From Macrostomum hystrix (taxonomy: Eukaryota > Platyhelminthes > Macrostomidae), in the NCBI GenBank assembly GCA_950097015.1, contig CATNEN010000002.1:6093501-6157500 (forward strand): 64,000 bases of DNA. The letters are read 5' to 3'. The notes below the pieces were generated by a model. That model saw only the letters and a list, made by a program, of their open reading frames with translations. It ran no database searches and was not told the DNA's origin. The position numbers and the translations under genes are program-made. Positions 33,901-44,114 of the stretch are shown here, one piece after another. How positions within the stretch are numbered: the first letter of the stretch is position 1; each line of letters begins with the position of its first letter.

Positions 33901-36900
33901 ACTCGCTGACCACCGCCTTCGAGGCCTCCTGCCCCCTCAAAGCTTACAGAGGCAAAACTTCGGCCCCATGGTGGAATCCGCAGCTCGGCGAGCTCCGTCG
34001 AACGGCGAAGCGGCTGCACCGCAGGGCCACGAAGACAAAAAACCCGGCTGATCAGGCTGCGTATCTCGAAGCCATCCATAGCTTCAAGAAGGAAGTCAGA
34101 AACGCCAAAAACAGCAAGTGGCGGCAATACTGTGAGGAGCTTGAGGGCACTCGCCCCACCTCCAGAATTGTCAAAGCCCTCACGCTGGACAAAATGTCCA
34201 AGCTTTCGACGGTGAGGAAGGCCGATGGCCGACCCACCGAGAACCCTGGGGAAACGCTCGACACTATGCTCACAGCCTTTTTCCCCAGCGTGCCAGCAGG
34301 GACAGACCCCCCGGATCACACCGAGGGAGGTCATATCCTTGCGACGTCCATCATTACTGAAGACCGGGTTACCAAGGCAGCCCAGTCTTTCAAACCCTTC
34401 AAATCCCCGGGGCCGGACGGCATCATACCAGCCTTCATCCGCGAGGCGGTAAAATGCCATGGCTTCCTCACTAATCTTTGCAAGCTCCTTAAGGCCTGCA
34501 TTGTGCTTGGGTATGTTCCGAAGGCATGGACCGAGGCGAGGGTGGTTTTTATCCCCAAGCCAGGCCGCCCGGACTACCATTCCATTAAATCGTTTCGGCC
34601 AATTAGCCTTACCTCCACCATGGTCAAACTGATGGAGAGATTGGTGCTCTGGCGCCTCCTCTCTGTGGAGCTGAAAAATATGCCACTAAGCGGCAATCAA
34701 CACGCCTTTCGGTCGGGACGTTCCACCGAAAGCGCTCTCCACGCTCTGGTGGACGCTCTGGAAAAGGCCGTCCTCGGGAACGGCTTTGCCCTGAGCATCT
34801 TCCTGGATATTGACGGGGCCTTCGACAACGTTCTCTTCGAGGCGTTTGACAGGGCCCTACGTATGCGGCACACGCATTCGCATCTTAGGAGGTGGATCAT
34901 GTACATGGTCCGCCACCGCACTGCTACGGCACACCTTCTTGGACACCAGCGGACGGTCACTGTCTGCAAAGGTTGCCCACAAGGCGGCGTCCTCTCACCA
35001 GTTCTCTGGAACATGGTTATCGACGAGCTCTTACGAGACTCTCAGCCAGACCCCATCCTAAAGGTCGGCTATGCGGATGATGTTACGGCAGTGGCATCTG
35101 GCCCGGTACCAGAGGCCCTCCGAGACCTTCTGCAAAACTTTATCAACAACGCCGAAAGATGGGCAACTCGCTGCGGTCTGAAGCTCTCCGAGTCTAAGAC
35201 AGCGGCGATCATGTTCACCAGCAAAAACAAATGGCATATTCGCCCCCTGCAGCTGTATGGAAAGGACATCACCTTCCAGAAGCAAACTAAATGCCTGGGC
35301 ATAACGCTCGATCACAGGCTCAGCTGGACTCCTCATGTCCATGCCAAAGCCAAAAAGGCCTTTGCGATCCTGGCGCAGCTGCGCAGGGCGGTGGGCAACA
35401 CGTGGGGTCTCACCCCCAAACGCCTATGGTGGATCTACACTGCTATGGTCAGGCCGGCTGTCTCGTACGCCGGACTGATCTGGGCTAGTGCCCTTCAGCT
35501 TAAGACCTGCCATGAGACTCTTCGGAGAGTGCAAGGTCGCGCATGTCGGACGATCATGAGCGCCCCGCCATCCGCCCCCTTCGATGGCCTCAACGCCTTC
35601 TTGAACATCCTCCCGCTCGATATCTTTATCCGCGGGGAGGCGGCAAAAACCGCCCGGCGTCTCCTTGATGCCGGTGTGCGCTTCGTCCCCCAACGAGCGG
35701 CAGCGAAGCGAAAGCTCCTGCCGCACACGGACCTTTGCCTGAGAGACTTGGGTGCGAGCAACGGAATCAATGTCCTTACGGACGGTGAACCGTGCTCGCT
35801 CAACCTCCTTCAGCGCTTTAAGGTTCTCATCCCCACCAGGGACCAAGTTAGCGACCACTGGAACACCCAGGAGGTCCACTGCTACACGGACGGATCCATG
35901 AAGGATGGCTCCGCTGGCTTCGGGGTCTGTATCCTTATCAACGGACGTGTTGTCGCCACACACGCCCAACACACTGGAAAATCCTCGAGCGTTTTCCAGA
36001 ACGAGGTCCTGGCCATCAGCTCCTGCGCTGCGGAGTTGAATGAGAAAAACATCTCAGGCAGGACTATCATCTTTCACTCGGACAGTCAGGCTGCTCTGCA
36101 AGCCCTCTGTCACACCACCACAACCTCCCGGACAGTCTCCGACTGTGTCCGGCAGCTCAATAACCTGGCCGGTAAGAATACCGTCAGACTTCAGTGGATA
36201 CCAGGGCACGCCGGTTTCCCTGGTAACGAGCTTGCTGACCACCTGGCCAAGCAGGGAGGAGCCAGCTCTGCGCCGGGCCCCTCCCCCCCGGCTCCGATTC
36301 CGAGCACCGTCATTTATCGTCAGATTAATGATTGGACCGCCAACCTCCATCTTACCCGGTGGAGAAGCACCACTAACTGCCGCCAATCCAAAGCGGCAGT
36401 TCCAGTGCCATCCGCTCGGCTCCGGAAGGTCCTTCTGAACCAGACCCGGAAGGACATCCGGGCCCTCACCATGACCCTCACGGGCCATGGCTGCTACGCC
36501 AGACACTGTTTCCTCCGTGGAGACCTCCGGAGTGAGCTGTGCCCTTTCTGCAACCTTGAGGACGAGGATGCCCTGCACTTCGTCTGCCACTGCCCTTTCT
36601 TCACCAGAGAGAGGCTCAATCACCTCGGACCAAACCCATCAATGGACGATGTTTGCAGATCCGAGAACATCCCGCGGCTCGTCCGGTTCCTAAGGGCTAC
36701 CAGACGAGCCTCTTTCTTCCCCAGCGAGGAACAAGCTGCAGGAAGGACAGAACACGGACCTCCCTGACTGGCCCCGCGCCATCGGCCGATTGCGGGTCTT
36801 TCAGGGATTAGCGGAATGGGCGACTCCCGCCTCCCCGCTGCGTCCGTCGGACCGCCCTGCAGATAAGTCAAGTCAATCATCTGAGAATCCCTGACTGCTT

Positions 36901-39900
36901 TAAGAATCCCATTGAATCATCTGAGAATCCCTGACTGCTTTAAGAATCCCATTGAATCATCTGAGAATCCCTGACTGCTTTAAGAATCCCATTGAATCAT
37001 CTGAGAATCCCTGACTGCTTTAAGAATCCCATTGAATCATCTGAGAATCCCTGACTGCTTTAAGAATCCCATTGAATCATCTGAGAATCCCTGACTGCTT
37101 TAAGAATCCCATTGAATCATCTGAGAATCCCTGACTGCTTTAAGAATCCCATTGAATCATCTGAGAATCCCTGACTGCTTTAAGAATCCCATTGAATCAT
37201 CTGAGAATCCCTGACTGCTTTAAGAATCGCTGTCTTATCTAAAATTTCCTTACTCAAAAAAATTTCCTGAATTATCTTATAGACTTAAGAATCTGACTCA
37301 GTCTCAAAATCCAGCCTGCATTAATCTCATTATCCTCACTGGGCAGTTGTCTCGAGATGTCCACAGCTGGATGAGACATCGCCGCGTCGTGCATCAGAAT
37401 GCGATAGCTGCCGACGCTGAACACACTCAGAGCCGACTCCCTGGTGGAATTATCCGCAGTAGATGCAGGTGAAGGTCCCCATCTAACAATATAGACGCAG
37501 CCCCTGTGCTGGCTTGGCGCCAGTCTGACAGCCTTGGAAGGCGAGCTGGCCAAAAAGTCCAGGCAGCCAACCTGTCCAGCGTCAGTGCCGAAGGCCAGCA
37601 GGCCCTCCTGACTCGGATGCCAGGCCAGGGCGCTGACGCGGCCGTTGATGCCCTGCCAGTGCAGGCTGACATCGTAGACTAGGCCGCCTCGGCGCCAGAT
37701 TCTAACGCAGCCATCGCCGCAGCCGACAGCCAGTGTGGTGGGGTTAGTAGGGCTAGGCTGTGAGCACAGCACAAAGCCAGAGGCGGTTGGCACAGCCGTA
37801 TCCAGCTGGGCGGGTCCGTCTGCTGATTTCGGCATGCGCAGCTCGCATATCCACCAGTCGATGCCGAATGTGTACACCCGGTCAGCCCGGCTGGCCAGGC
37901 AGAACACAATGCGACCTAACGGCGTCTTGCCGTTGCTGCCTAGCAACGGAGAATAACCGCACGCGGCTGATGCGTCACGCCTGAGAATGTCGCCCATAGG
38001 CGTAGTGAACAGCAGCTGCTGGTGCTCGCGGGTCCAGGTCAGGCTCACCCAGTACCGACGATCGTCCGACTGGTTCCAGGTGCGCTTCTTGTTCTGAGCG
38101 CTGACTGGCACCTGCGGGTTGACCAAGTCATTGTGGACTCAAAACACTATCAAATGGTGGACTCAAAAGAGACTCAAATGGTTGACTCAAAAGAGACCAT
38201 CAATTTCTATGGACTCATTTCATCAATCTCTATGGACTCATTCCATCAATCTCTATGGACTCATTTCATCAATCTCTATGGACTCATTTCATCAATCTCT
38301 ATGGACTCATTTCATCAATCTCTATGGACTCATTTCATCAATCTCTATGGACTCATTTCATCAATCTCTATGGACTCATTCCATCAATTTCTATAGACTC
38401 ATTCCATCAATCTCTATGGACTCATTCCATCAATTTCTATAGACTCATTTCATCAATCTCTATGGACTCATTTCATCTATCTCTATGGACTCATTCCATC
38501 AATTTCTATGGACTCATTTCATCAATCTCTATGGACTCATTCCATCAATTTCTATGGACTCATTCCATCAATCTCTATGGACTCATTCCATCAATTTCTA
38601 TGGACTCATTTCATCAATCTCTATGGACTCATTTCATCAATCTCTATGGACTCATTTCATCAATCTCTATGGACTCATTTCATCAATCTCTATGGACTCA
38701 TTTCATCAATCTCTATGGACTCATTCCATCAATTTCTATAGACTCATTTCATCAATCTCTATGGACTCATTTCATCAATCTCTATGGACTCATTCCATCA
38801 ATTTCTATAGACTCATTTCATCAATCTCTATGGACTCATTCCATCTATTTCTATGGACTCATTTCATCAATCTCTATGGACTCATATCATCAATCTCTAT
38901 GGACTCATTTCATCAATCTCTATGGACTCATTTCATCAATCTCTATGGACTCATTTCATCAATCTCTATGGACTCATTCCATCAATTTCTATGGACTCAT
39001 TTCATCAATCTCTATGGACTCATTTCATCAATCTCTATGGACTCATTTCATCAATCTCTATGGACTCATTCCATCAATTTCTATGGACTCATTCCATCAA
39101 TTTCTATGGACTCATTTCATCAATCTCTATGGACTCATTCCATCAATTTCTATGGACTCATTTCATCAATTTCTATGGACTCATTTCATCAATCTCTATG
39201 GACTCATTTCATCAATCTCTATGGACTCATTTCATCAATCTCTATGGACTCATTTCATCAATCTCTATGGACTCATTTCATCAATCTCTATGGACTCATT
39301 TCATCTATTTCTATGGACTCATTTCATCAATCTCTATGGACTCATTCCATCAATCTCTATGGACTCATTTCATCAATTTCTATGGACTCATTTTATCAAT
39401 CTCTATGGACTCATTCCATCAATTTCTATGGACTCATTCCATCAATTTCTATGGACTCATTCCATCAATTTCTATGGACTCATTTCATCAATCTCTATGG
39501 ACTCATTCCATCAATTTCTATGGACTCATTTCATCAATCTCTATGGACTCATTTCATCAATCTCTATGGACTCATTTCATCAATCTCTATGGACTCATTT
39601 CATCAATCTCTATGGACTCATTTCATCAATCTCTATGGACTCATTCCATCAATCTCTATGGACTCATTTCATCAATCTCTATAAACTCACTCTACTAATC
39701 ATTGTGTACTCATTCTCCCAATGGCTCATTGAACTCACCTTGATCGTCGCTGAGCAGACAACGGCATCCTCGGAGCCGAGTCGCCACAGCTTCAGCAGCT
39801 GATCCCGACCTACGCTGGCCAAGTCGGCCTCTTTAGCAGCCTCGGTGGCGGACTGGGAATCCTGGAGCTGCCGATGAGGACTGGGATTCCAGGCCAGGTT

Positions 39901-40359
39901 AATTACTTCGCCAGTGTGAGCAGCCAGCTGATGCAGCACTGAGAGGCTGCCGGCGGATTGGGCGGCCTTGCTGAGCTTGAGAACGCACAGCTGACCTGAG
40001 CGTCCAGCACAGGCTAGAATTTCTGAGGAGTCAGGCTTCCACAGCACCTGTTTTGAGCACAGTTTAGGTGTTTTGAGTATGCGTCTGTTAATGTTACGAT
40101 TCTAATCAAAGTCTATTGATTTTCTTATCCTAAGGGCATACTTCAGTGTGAATATGAACTATCCCAATCCACTTCACCCCTAGGGGAAAACAAAAATCCA
40201 CTTGGTCAGATTGCTTAAATATTTTAACCATTATCTCTTTCAAATCAAACCCATCAAACTCAATCCCCTTCAATCTAATCCTAAAATTAAGTACAGGTAA
40301 TCCAGCAATGTTTCGCACCTGATTGACACCTTGCTCCTTGCTGAAGGGTCGGCACTGGA

Positions 40360-40411
<52 letters not shown>

Positions 40412-40993
40412 CCTGGGCAGCCATCGCAGCACCACAACGTGGCCGCTCTCGCAGCCGACTGCTAGCGGGCGAGCTCCGGCATTGTCGCCGTCAACGGCCA
40501 CCTCGGCAGCGGACAAGCAGGAAGGCAGCGGCTCCTTTAGTCCCAGAGAGGACGGGTTGAATTCCTTTAGGCAGCGCCGGCCGCAGAAATCCCAAACTCG
40601 AACAAAGCCGTCGTGTCCGCAGGTGGCAAATTTGGCGGCCGCCGCTGTCGATAATTCAGCCAACTCGCCGTCCTCGAGCGGCTGTTGCTGCTGCTGATCT
40701 GTGCAGTCGCCATTGAAATCCTCGATAGCAGCAATGCCGCTGCATTTCACCTGATGAGCCGGCAGGAATCCCAGGTAATATAGGGAATTATTGGTCTTGT
40801 TAGCATTAGCCGCGTCCAACACCTGGTTGCCATTGGTAACAGGACGCCTAGCCAGGTAAATAACATTCTGTCTGGCCGCGTACGCAACTACGCCGTTGCT
40901 AAGGACGCAAGCGACGCTGCTGTCGTAATAGTTTGGCGAAGCGATGAGAGAGGGCTGCATAGTCGCCTCAGAGTCCATTAGTTGGTGATCCAT
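23543..40993 (-). CDS. GEMIN5: Gemin5-like WD40 protein of the SMN complex, 10 exons
   Basis: Gemin5 recognises the Sm site and cap of pre-snRNAs through its WD40 repeats and delivers them to the SMN complex for Sm-core assembly. Exons, in transcript order: 40993-40319, 40047-39739, 38111-37340, 29647-29295, 28003-27536, 27197-26685, 26610-26395, 25777-25577, 24985-24696, 23972-23543. Every junction has AG/GT borders and continuous phase; the sum is 4227 nt, or 1408 residues (human about 1508). The best landmark is HWQGINGRVSALAWHPSQEG followed by LAFGTDAGQVG, close to human Gemin5. The N-terminal half is WD40; exons 6-9 are helical TPR-like repeats matching the dimerisation region. The start is the first in-frame ATG, 8 bp after a TTTCAG. 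The third intron holds the LINE. Some C-terminal assignments are from general resemblance only. Confidence 0.92.
24105..24690. repeat. 21-bp minisatellite in Gemin5 intron 9
   Basis: About 28 units of GACTCATCCAAGATTCCCAT plus G. It fills the intron up to about 6 bp from the exon 9 donor. Confidence 0.94.
25025..25345 (+). mobile_element. SINE family B, full-length copy
   Basis: A different tRNA-like head: box A TAGCCTAGCGG (about 25033) and box B GGTTCGATTCC (about 25077). The body includes AGCTGTTAAATGGGTAGCAG and CCAGTCCATGGACTGAACAG, and the tail is AGGTC-like (CAGGTCAGGTCAGGT). It lies in a Gemin5 intron. Confidence 0.85.
25577..26610 (-). CDS. GEMIN5: Gemin5 exons 7 and 8: TPR-like helices
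   Basis: Exons 26610-26395 and 25777-25577, both phase 0. EATASGFLPDWLVAVSCLAA, GDSHLAAAYLLAARRTEAAV, RTRTLEAYAKACAEAGRHEL and LLGQPGAAVEALLQRPGNLG follow the helix-turn-helix pattern of the human dimerisation domain. A minus-strand SINE and a CAGA-rich repeat fill the intron between them. Confidence 0.85.
25928..26292 (-). mobile_element. SINE family A, minus-strand copy
   Basis: The reverse complement matches the copy at 53934 over its whole length: (AAT)n at the left, AGATGTACACAC-type core, and the antisense tRNA-like head at the right. It lies in the Gemin5 intron between exons 7 and 8. Target-site repeats are not clear. Confidence 0.85.
26303..26372. repeat. CAGA-rich microsatellite
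   Basis: Irregular CAGACAGG/CAGACAGA units between a SINE and exon 7 of Gemin5. Confidence 0.88.
26685..27197 (-). CDS. GEMIN5: Gemin5 exon 6: linker and start of helical domain
   Basis: 171 codons. The first half is Ala/Pro/Ser-rich; the second (ARLADFAALLAHLLAG, DNLLALLPRPHSARLVDKEL, LDNYLLLLVWSGRMQRAVQ) is helical and corresponds to the start of the TPR-like region. The acceptor polypyrimidine tract (27198-27222) lies in antisense SINE sequence. Confidence 0.82.
27207..27460 (+). mobile_element. SINE family A, 3'-truncated copy
   Basis: Head (GCGGCAGAGGGTTGACCTG, then CTTGCACCAAGGTCCTGAG) and core (GGCGCAGCCGCGGAGAGAAG) match the reference; the last third and ATT tail are missing. It is antisense to Gemin5 and abuts exon 6. 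Confidence 0.82.
27536..28003 (-). CDS. GEMIN5: Gemin5 exon 5: last WD40 blades and linker
   Basis: 156 codons. Begins GHRERITALSWSPHNPHHLL then SGSFDGTVQVWNARTG and GHAGKIYTVQWSAGDPDV, matching the final two blades of human Gemin5. After LLAWLVSSL it becomes an acidic low-complexity linker ending LLRLVEQKKRELT before GTGAGT. Confidence 0.92.
28070..29246. repeat. 25-bp minisatellite in Gemin5 intron 4
   Basis: About 47 units reading GGTGACCCAGTTCACTACAC then CTTCA, mixed with a GTAGCCCAGCTCACTACACC subtype; the two subtypes alternate in larger blocks. Confidence 0.94.
29295..29647 (-). CDS. GEMIN5: Gemin5 exon 4: WD40 blades
   Basis: Acceptor CACCCTCGCCCAG, phase 1. DFSQLAVGNESGLVEIFDWPP and RKIVNAMAWHPGYSDECRNW align with human blades around residues 490-560. 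It ends EPMITLK before GTTGCT. It is separated from exon 3 by a 7.7-kb intron that contains the LINE. Confidence 0.88.
29705..29855 (+). mobile_element. SINE family A, internally deleted copy
   Basis: Contains GCGTTTGCCTCTCGCACCAA and the box B region, then jumps to the 3' end (GATGTGACCAGCGGCCACAA) and an ATTATTATTAT tail; about 200 bp of the body is missing. Confidence 0.75.
29868..30454. repeat. 21-bp minisatellite, left of the LINE
   Basis: About 27 units of TCATCTAAGAATCCCATTGA plus A, with TCTTC variants. Related to the 24105 array (about 18 of 21 positions). Confidence 0.94.
30723..31282 (+). repeat. Six tandem 96-bp monomers in the LINE 5' region
   Basis: Units start with GGTACC at 30723, 30819, 30917, 31013, 31109 and 31205; the last is truncated at about 78 bp. 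Shared text includes GGGTATGCGGCCAGTCCGCA and CGTGCACCTGTGCGTGATCA. The third unit is offset two bases by a T insertion. The layout resembles promoter monomers of some LINE families. The frame stays open through them only because 96 is a multiple of three; no ATG starts it. Confidence 0.9.
31482..33069 (+). pseudogene. LINE ORF1 (Gag-like), interrupted by a one-base shift
   Basis: The likely start is ATG 31482 (MASPISSFETELNS), followed by a basic stretch (RVRRNQKRNERRRNAAAA). At the nine-C run 31777-31785 the reading frame must change by one base to continue into the frame that runs to TGA 33067-33069. The downstream half has a conserved-looking fold (VLLWCKSAGDSRLLRDRIKD, RRHRVWVPDACSI, ICHETVRKEAEGFTAIYGFS) that recalls the DUF4780-type ORF1 domain of arthropod LINEs; this is a tentative match. 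No CCHC knuckle is evident. The shift may be a mutation or a homopolymer sequencing error. Confidence 0.75.
33066..36767 (+). CDS. LINE ORF2: endonuclease, reverse transcriptase, RNase H
   Basis: Uninterrupted 1233-codon frame whose ATG overlaps the ORF1 stop (ATGA, 33066-33069). Residues 1-230: APE-like endonuclease (LVQEPWTHKG, AGDINAHHTHWGS, TSLSDHKYISF). Reverse transcriptase: FIPKPGRPDYHSIKSFRPIS, FLDIDGAFDN, GCPQGGVLSPVLWN and the active-site YADD at residues 669-672. RNase H: CYTDGSMKDG from residue 939, then NEVLAI, HSDSQAALQAL and GHAGFPGNELADHLAK. Near the C-terminus a CPFC...HFVCHC knuckle starts at about residue 1159. All catalytic landmarks look intact, so this copy may be young. 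Confidence 0.95.
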   Translation: MIGHTGITCLQVNLQHCIAASVNLMRYVELNMPGLILVQEPWTHKGKPQNVPNGYHCLYNSRHWENQTPRACILVRNSLNAWHRPDLSDRDTCVIQTENILPGKTVLIASVYLPGDRPAVPEELISLIETCAAKNYELIVAGDINAHHTHWGSSDINSRGEDLLAYILTTSLEFCNTGSTPTFDNGRWSEVIDATLATPGLYQSLREWQVLPETSLSDHKYISFQLAGARCTNQITWKRNARNTDWEAFRHNLEGTQRNLSPPANTCDEADELAEFLTNSLTTAFEASCPLKAYRGKTSAPWWNPQLGELRRTAKRLHRRATKTKNPADQAAYLEAIHSFKKEVRNAKNSKWRQYCEELEGTRPTSRIVKALTLDKMSKLSTVRKADGRPTENPGETLDTMLTAFFPSVPAGTDPPDHTEGGHILATSIITEDRVTKAAQSFKPFKSPGPDGIIPAFIREAVKCHGFLTNLCKLLKACIVLGYVPKAWTEARVVFIPKPGRPDYHSIKSFRPISLTSTMVKLMERLVLWRLLSVELKNMPLSGNQHAFRSGRSTESALHALVDALEKAVLGNGFALSIFLDIDGAFDNVLFEAFDRALRMRHTHSHLRRWIMYMVRHRTATAHLLGHQRTVTVCKGCPQGGVLSPVLWNMVIDELLRDSQPDPILKVGYADDVTAVASGPVPEALRDLLQNFINNAERWATRCGLKLSESKTAAIMFTSKNKWHIRPLQLYGKDITFQKQTKCLGITLDHRLSWTPHVHAKAKKAFAILAQLRRAVGNTWGLTPKRLWWIYTAMVRPAVSYAGLIWASALQLKTCHETLRRVQGRACRTIMSAPPSAPFDGLNAFLNILPLDIFIRGEAAKTARRLLDAGVRFVPQRAAAKRKLLPHTDLCLRDLGASNGINVLTDGEPCSLNLLQRFKVLIPTRDQVSDHWNTQEVHCYTDGSMKDGSAGFGVCILINGRVVATHAQHTGKSSSVFQNEVLAISSCAAELNEKNISGRTIIFHSDSQAALQALCHTTTTSRTVSDCVRQLNNLAGKNTVRLQWIPGHAGFPGNELADHLAKQGGASSAPGPSPPAPIPSTVIYRQINDWTANLHLTRWRSTTNCRQSKAAVPVPSARLRKVLLNQTRKDIRALTMTLTGHGCYARHCFLRGDLRSELCPFCNLEDEDALHFVCHCPFFTRERLNHLGPNPSMDDVCRSENIPRLVRFLRATRRASFFPSEEQAAGRTEHGPP
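36875..37232. repeat. 40-bp composite minisatellite, right of the LINE
   Basis: About nine nearly perfect units of AATCATCTGAGAATCCCTGA then CTGCTTTAAGAATCCCATTG: a two-part higher-order unit built from the 21-bp family on the left of the LINE. Confidence 0.94.
37340..38111 (-). CDS. GEMIN5: Gemin5 exon 3: WD40 blades
   Basis: 257 codons plus one base. It includes RVYTFGIDWWICELRM, LAVGCGDGCVRIWRRGG, WQGINGRVSALAWHPSQEG, FGTDAGQVGCLDF and VYIVRWGPSPAS. This is the strongest Gemin5-specific stretch. I place the donor at CCCA|GTGAGG because the phase 1 remainder joins exon 4 in frame. Confidence 0.93.
38190..39690. repeat. 23-bp minisatellite in Gemin5 intron 2
   Basis: About 65 units reading ATCTCTATGGACTCATTTCA plus TCA. 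Three units make 69 bp, so several frames stay open for hundreds of codons; none is a gene. Confidence 0.95.
39739..40047 (-). CDS. GEMIN5: Gemin5 exon 2: WD40 blades
   Basis: 103 codons, phase 0 at both ends. VLWKPDSSEILACAGRSGQL and HTGEVINLAWNPSPHRQ are two blade cores, ending SVGRDQLLKLWRLG. The 23-bp minisatellite occupies nearly all of the following intron. Confidence 0.9.
40319..40993 (-). CDS. GEMIN5: Gemin5 exon 1: first WD40 blades with poly-Gly
   Basis: 225 codons from ATG 40993 to CAATCAG|GTGCGA. N-terminal SPNYYDSS corresponds to SPNWY of human Gemin5, where the Trp and Tyr contact RNA; here the Trp position is Tyr. It contains a five-Gln run and KFATCGHDGFVRVWDFCG, a clear WD40 blade. 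A pure GCC/GGC run (40361-40410) encodes roughly 17 consecutive Gly after VLRWLPR, inside a predicted loop. Confidence 0.88.
40361..40410. repeat. GCC trinucleotide run inside Gemin5 exon 1
   Basis: About 17 uninterrupted GCC triplets (Gly on the coding strand). Confidence 0.93.
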
Positions 40994-41264
40994 TTTACAG
41001 CTGAAAGTTGGATTTGGAACCGAACAACTTTGGCTCACTGGTTAAATAAACAAATCCTGTCTATGATAACCCTTTTTAAAACTGAGGACACTTCAGAATA
41101 AATTAAATCACCAACAAGATCATCGTCGAAATAGAAGAGCCAAGCTCACATGTTCTCACACTGCTCCTAAGTGAGATCTCTTTCTTGTCTCTCCAGTGTC
41201 TCATCTCTGTCCAGTCTTGTCGGGATTTATCCAAACTTATCTGCCTTATCTCTCCTGTGTCTAA

Positions 41265-42722
<1,458 letters not shown>

Positions 42723-43295
42723 TCTCTAATGTATTTCTTCTCTCCTGCAAAATTTAATAGTTCTATCTTTATAGAATAACTCTTAGACAGAAATAAAGTC
42801 GGTAAATTGTAGAACTAAAAAAAGTTCTCGCACAAAACAAAAGCGTCTATTTTATATTCTTTAAAAATCAGGAAGAATAGAAGTATTAGCAGTGTCTGGT
42901 ATATTTTATGAAAGTAAATATATTGAAAAACATAGTCAGTCTGAAAGTTAAAAAAAATGGGACATGCTATACTCAGAAAGGAATGAATCTATGCAAACAG
43001 GGTCGAGTGATAACCTGCATTTGCAGACTGGGTCGAATGAGTAATTACAGAAAAAATGTAAAAAATACTTAGCAGGCAATCAATAAAAGAAATATAGATA
43101 AATGAAATAATTCACGTAGTGCGCGTGAATAAAAAATCATGAAGTTTAAGCACTTTTGCTAAAAAACCTCGAATGAAAAACCTACTCAGAAATAACCGAT
43201 TTCTCAGCTAATGCACTGTCCGTCCAAAGGAAGCCTGCAGTTCATCGACTAGGACACCTATATTTTCTCTATCAGATGCTACAGTCTTGTCTTAA
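42723..43295. other. AT-rich spacer
   Basis: Between two arrays upstream of Gemin5; no feature recognised. Confidence 0.5.
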
Positions 43296-43299
43296 GTGC

Positions 43300-43990
43300 T
43301 TAAATTATTCAGGACCCACAGTCTCCTCGATTCCCCCAGTTATTCAGGACCACAATCTCCTCGATTCCCCCAGTTATTCAGGACCCACAATCTCCTCGAT
43401 TCCCCCAGTTATTCAGGACCACAACCTCCTCGATTCCCCCAGTATTCAGGAACCATAACCTCCTCGATTCCCCCAGTTATTCAGGACCACAACCTCCTCG
43501 ATTCCCCCAGTTATTCAGGACCCACAATCTCCTCGATTCCCCCAGTTATTCAGGACCACAACCTCCTCGATTCCCCCAGTTATTCAGGACCACAACCTCC
43601 TCGATTCCCCCAGTTATTCAGGAACCACAACCTCCTCGATTCCCCCAGTTATTCAGGACCACAACCTCCTCAATTCCCCCAGTTATTCAGGACCCACAAT
43701 CTCCTCGATTCCCCCAGTTATTCAGGACCCACAACCTCCTCGATTCCCCCAGTTATTCAGGACCACAGCCTCCTCGATTCTCCCAGTTATTCAGGACCAC
43801 AACCCCCTCGATTCTCCCAGTTATTCAGGACCACAACCCCCTCGATTCTCCCAGTTATTCAGGACCCACAACCTCCTCGATTCCCCCAGTTATTCAGGAC
43901 CCACAACCTCCTCGATTCCCCCAGTTATTCAGGACCACAATCTCCTCGATTCCCCCAGTTATTCAGGACCCACAACCTCCTCGATTTCAG
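43300..43990. repeat. 34-bp minisatellite
   Basis: About 20 units reading TTATTCAGGACCACAACCTC then CTCGATTCCCCCAG, located 3' of the unknown membrane-protein exon. Confidence 0.94.
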
Positions 43991-44114
43991 TGATTCCTAA
44001 GTGTAATTGATTAATGAAATTATAAGAATCTATTTTAGTGCTGGGCACATTGTAAGAAGTCTTACCAGCAGGCAAATTCATTAGGTACTAAAAGACTGGT
44101 TAGCCGCAGCCGAG

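Larger units (their letters stand above)
30455..36874 (+). mobile_element. Non-LTR retrotransposon, Jockey-group (LOA-like), near full length
   Basis: A 6420-bp element in the third intron of the Gemin5-like gene, on the opposite strand. Order: 5' UTR (30455-30722), six tandem 96-bp monomers, ORF1, ORF2 with endonuclease, reverse transcriptase and RNase H, then a short 3' UTR ending in a pentanucleotide-like tail (AGATAAGTCAAGTC). A 14-bp direct repeat AATCATCTGAGAAT lies at 30441-30454 and 36875-36888; it could be the target-site duplication, but the surrounding array has the same sequence, so it is ambiguous. Domain order with RNase H and an endonuclease opening QVNLQHCIAAS ... LVQEPW fits LOA-type elements; the clade is not proven. 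Confidence 0.93.

Noticed and set aside
38255-39802. Open frame of more than 500 codons on the plus strand
   Set aside because: It is a reading of the 23-bp minisatellite (three units make 69 bp); several frames are open and there is no splice or start context.
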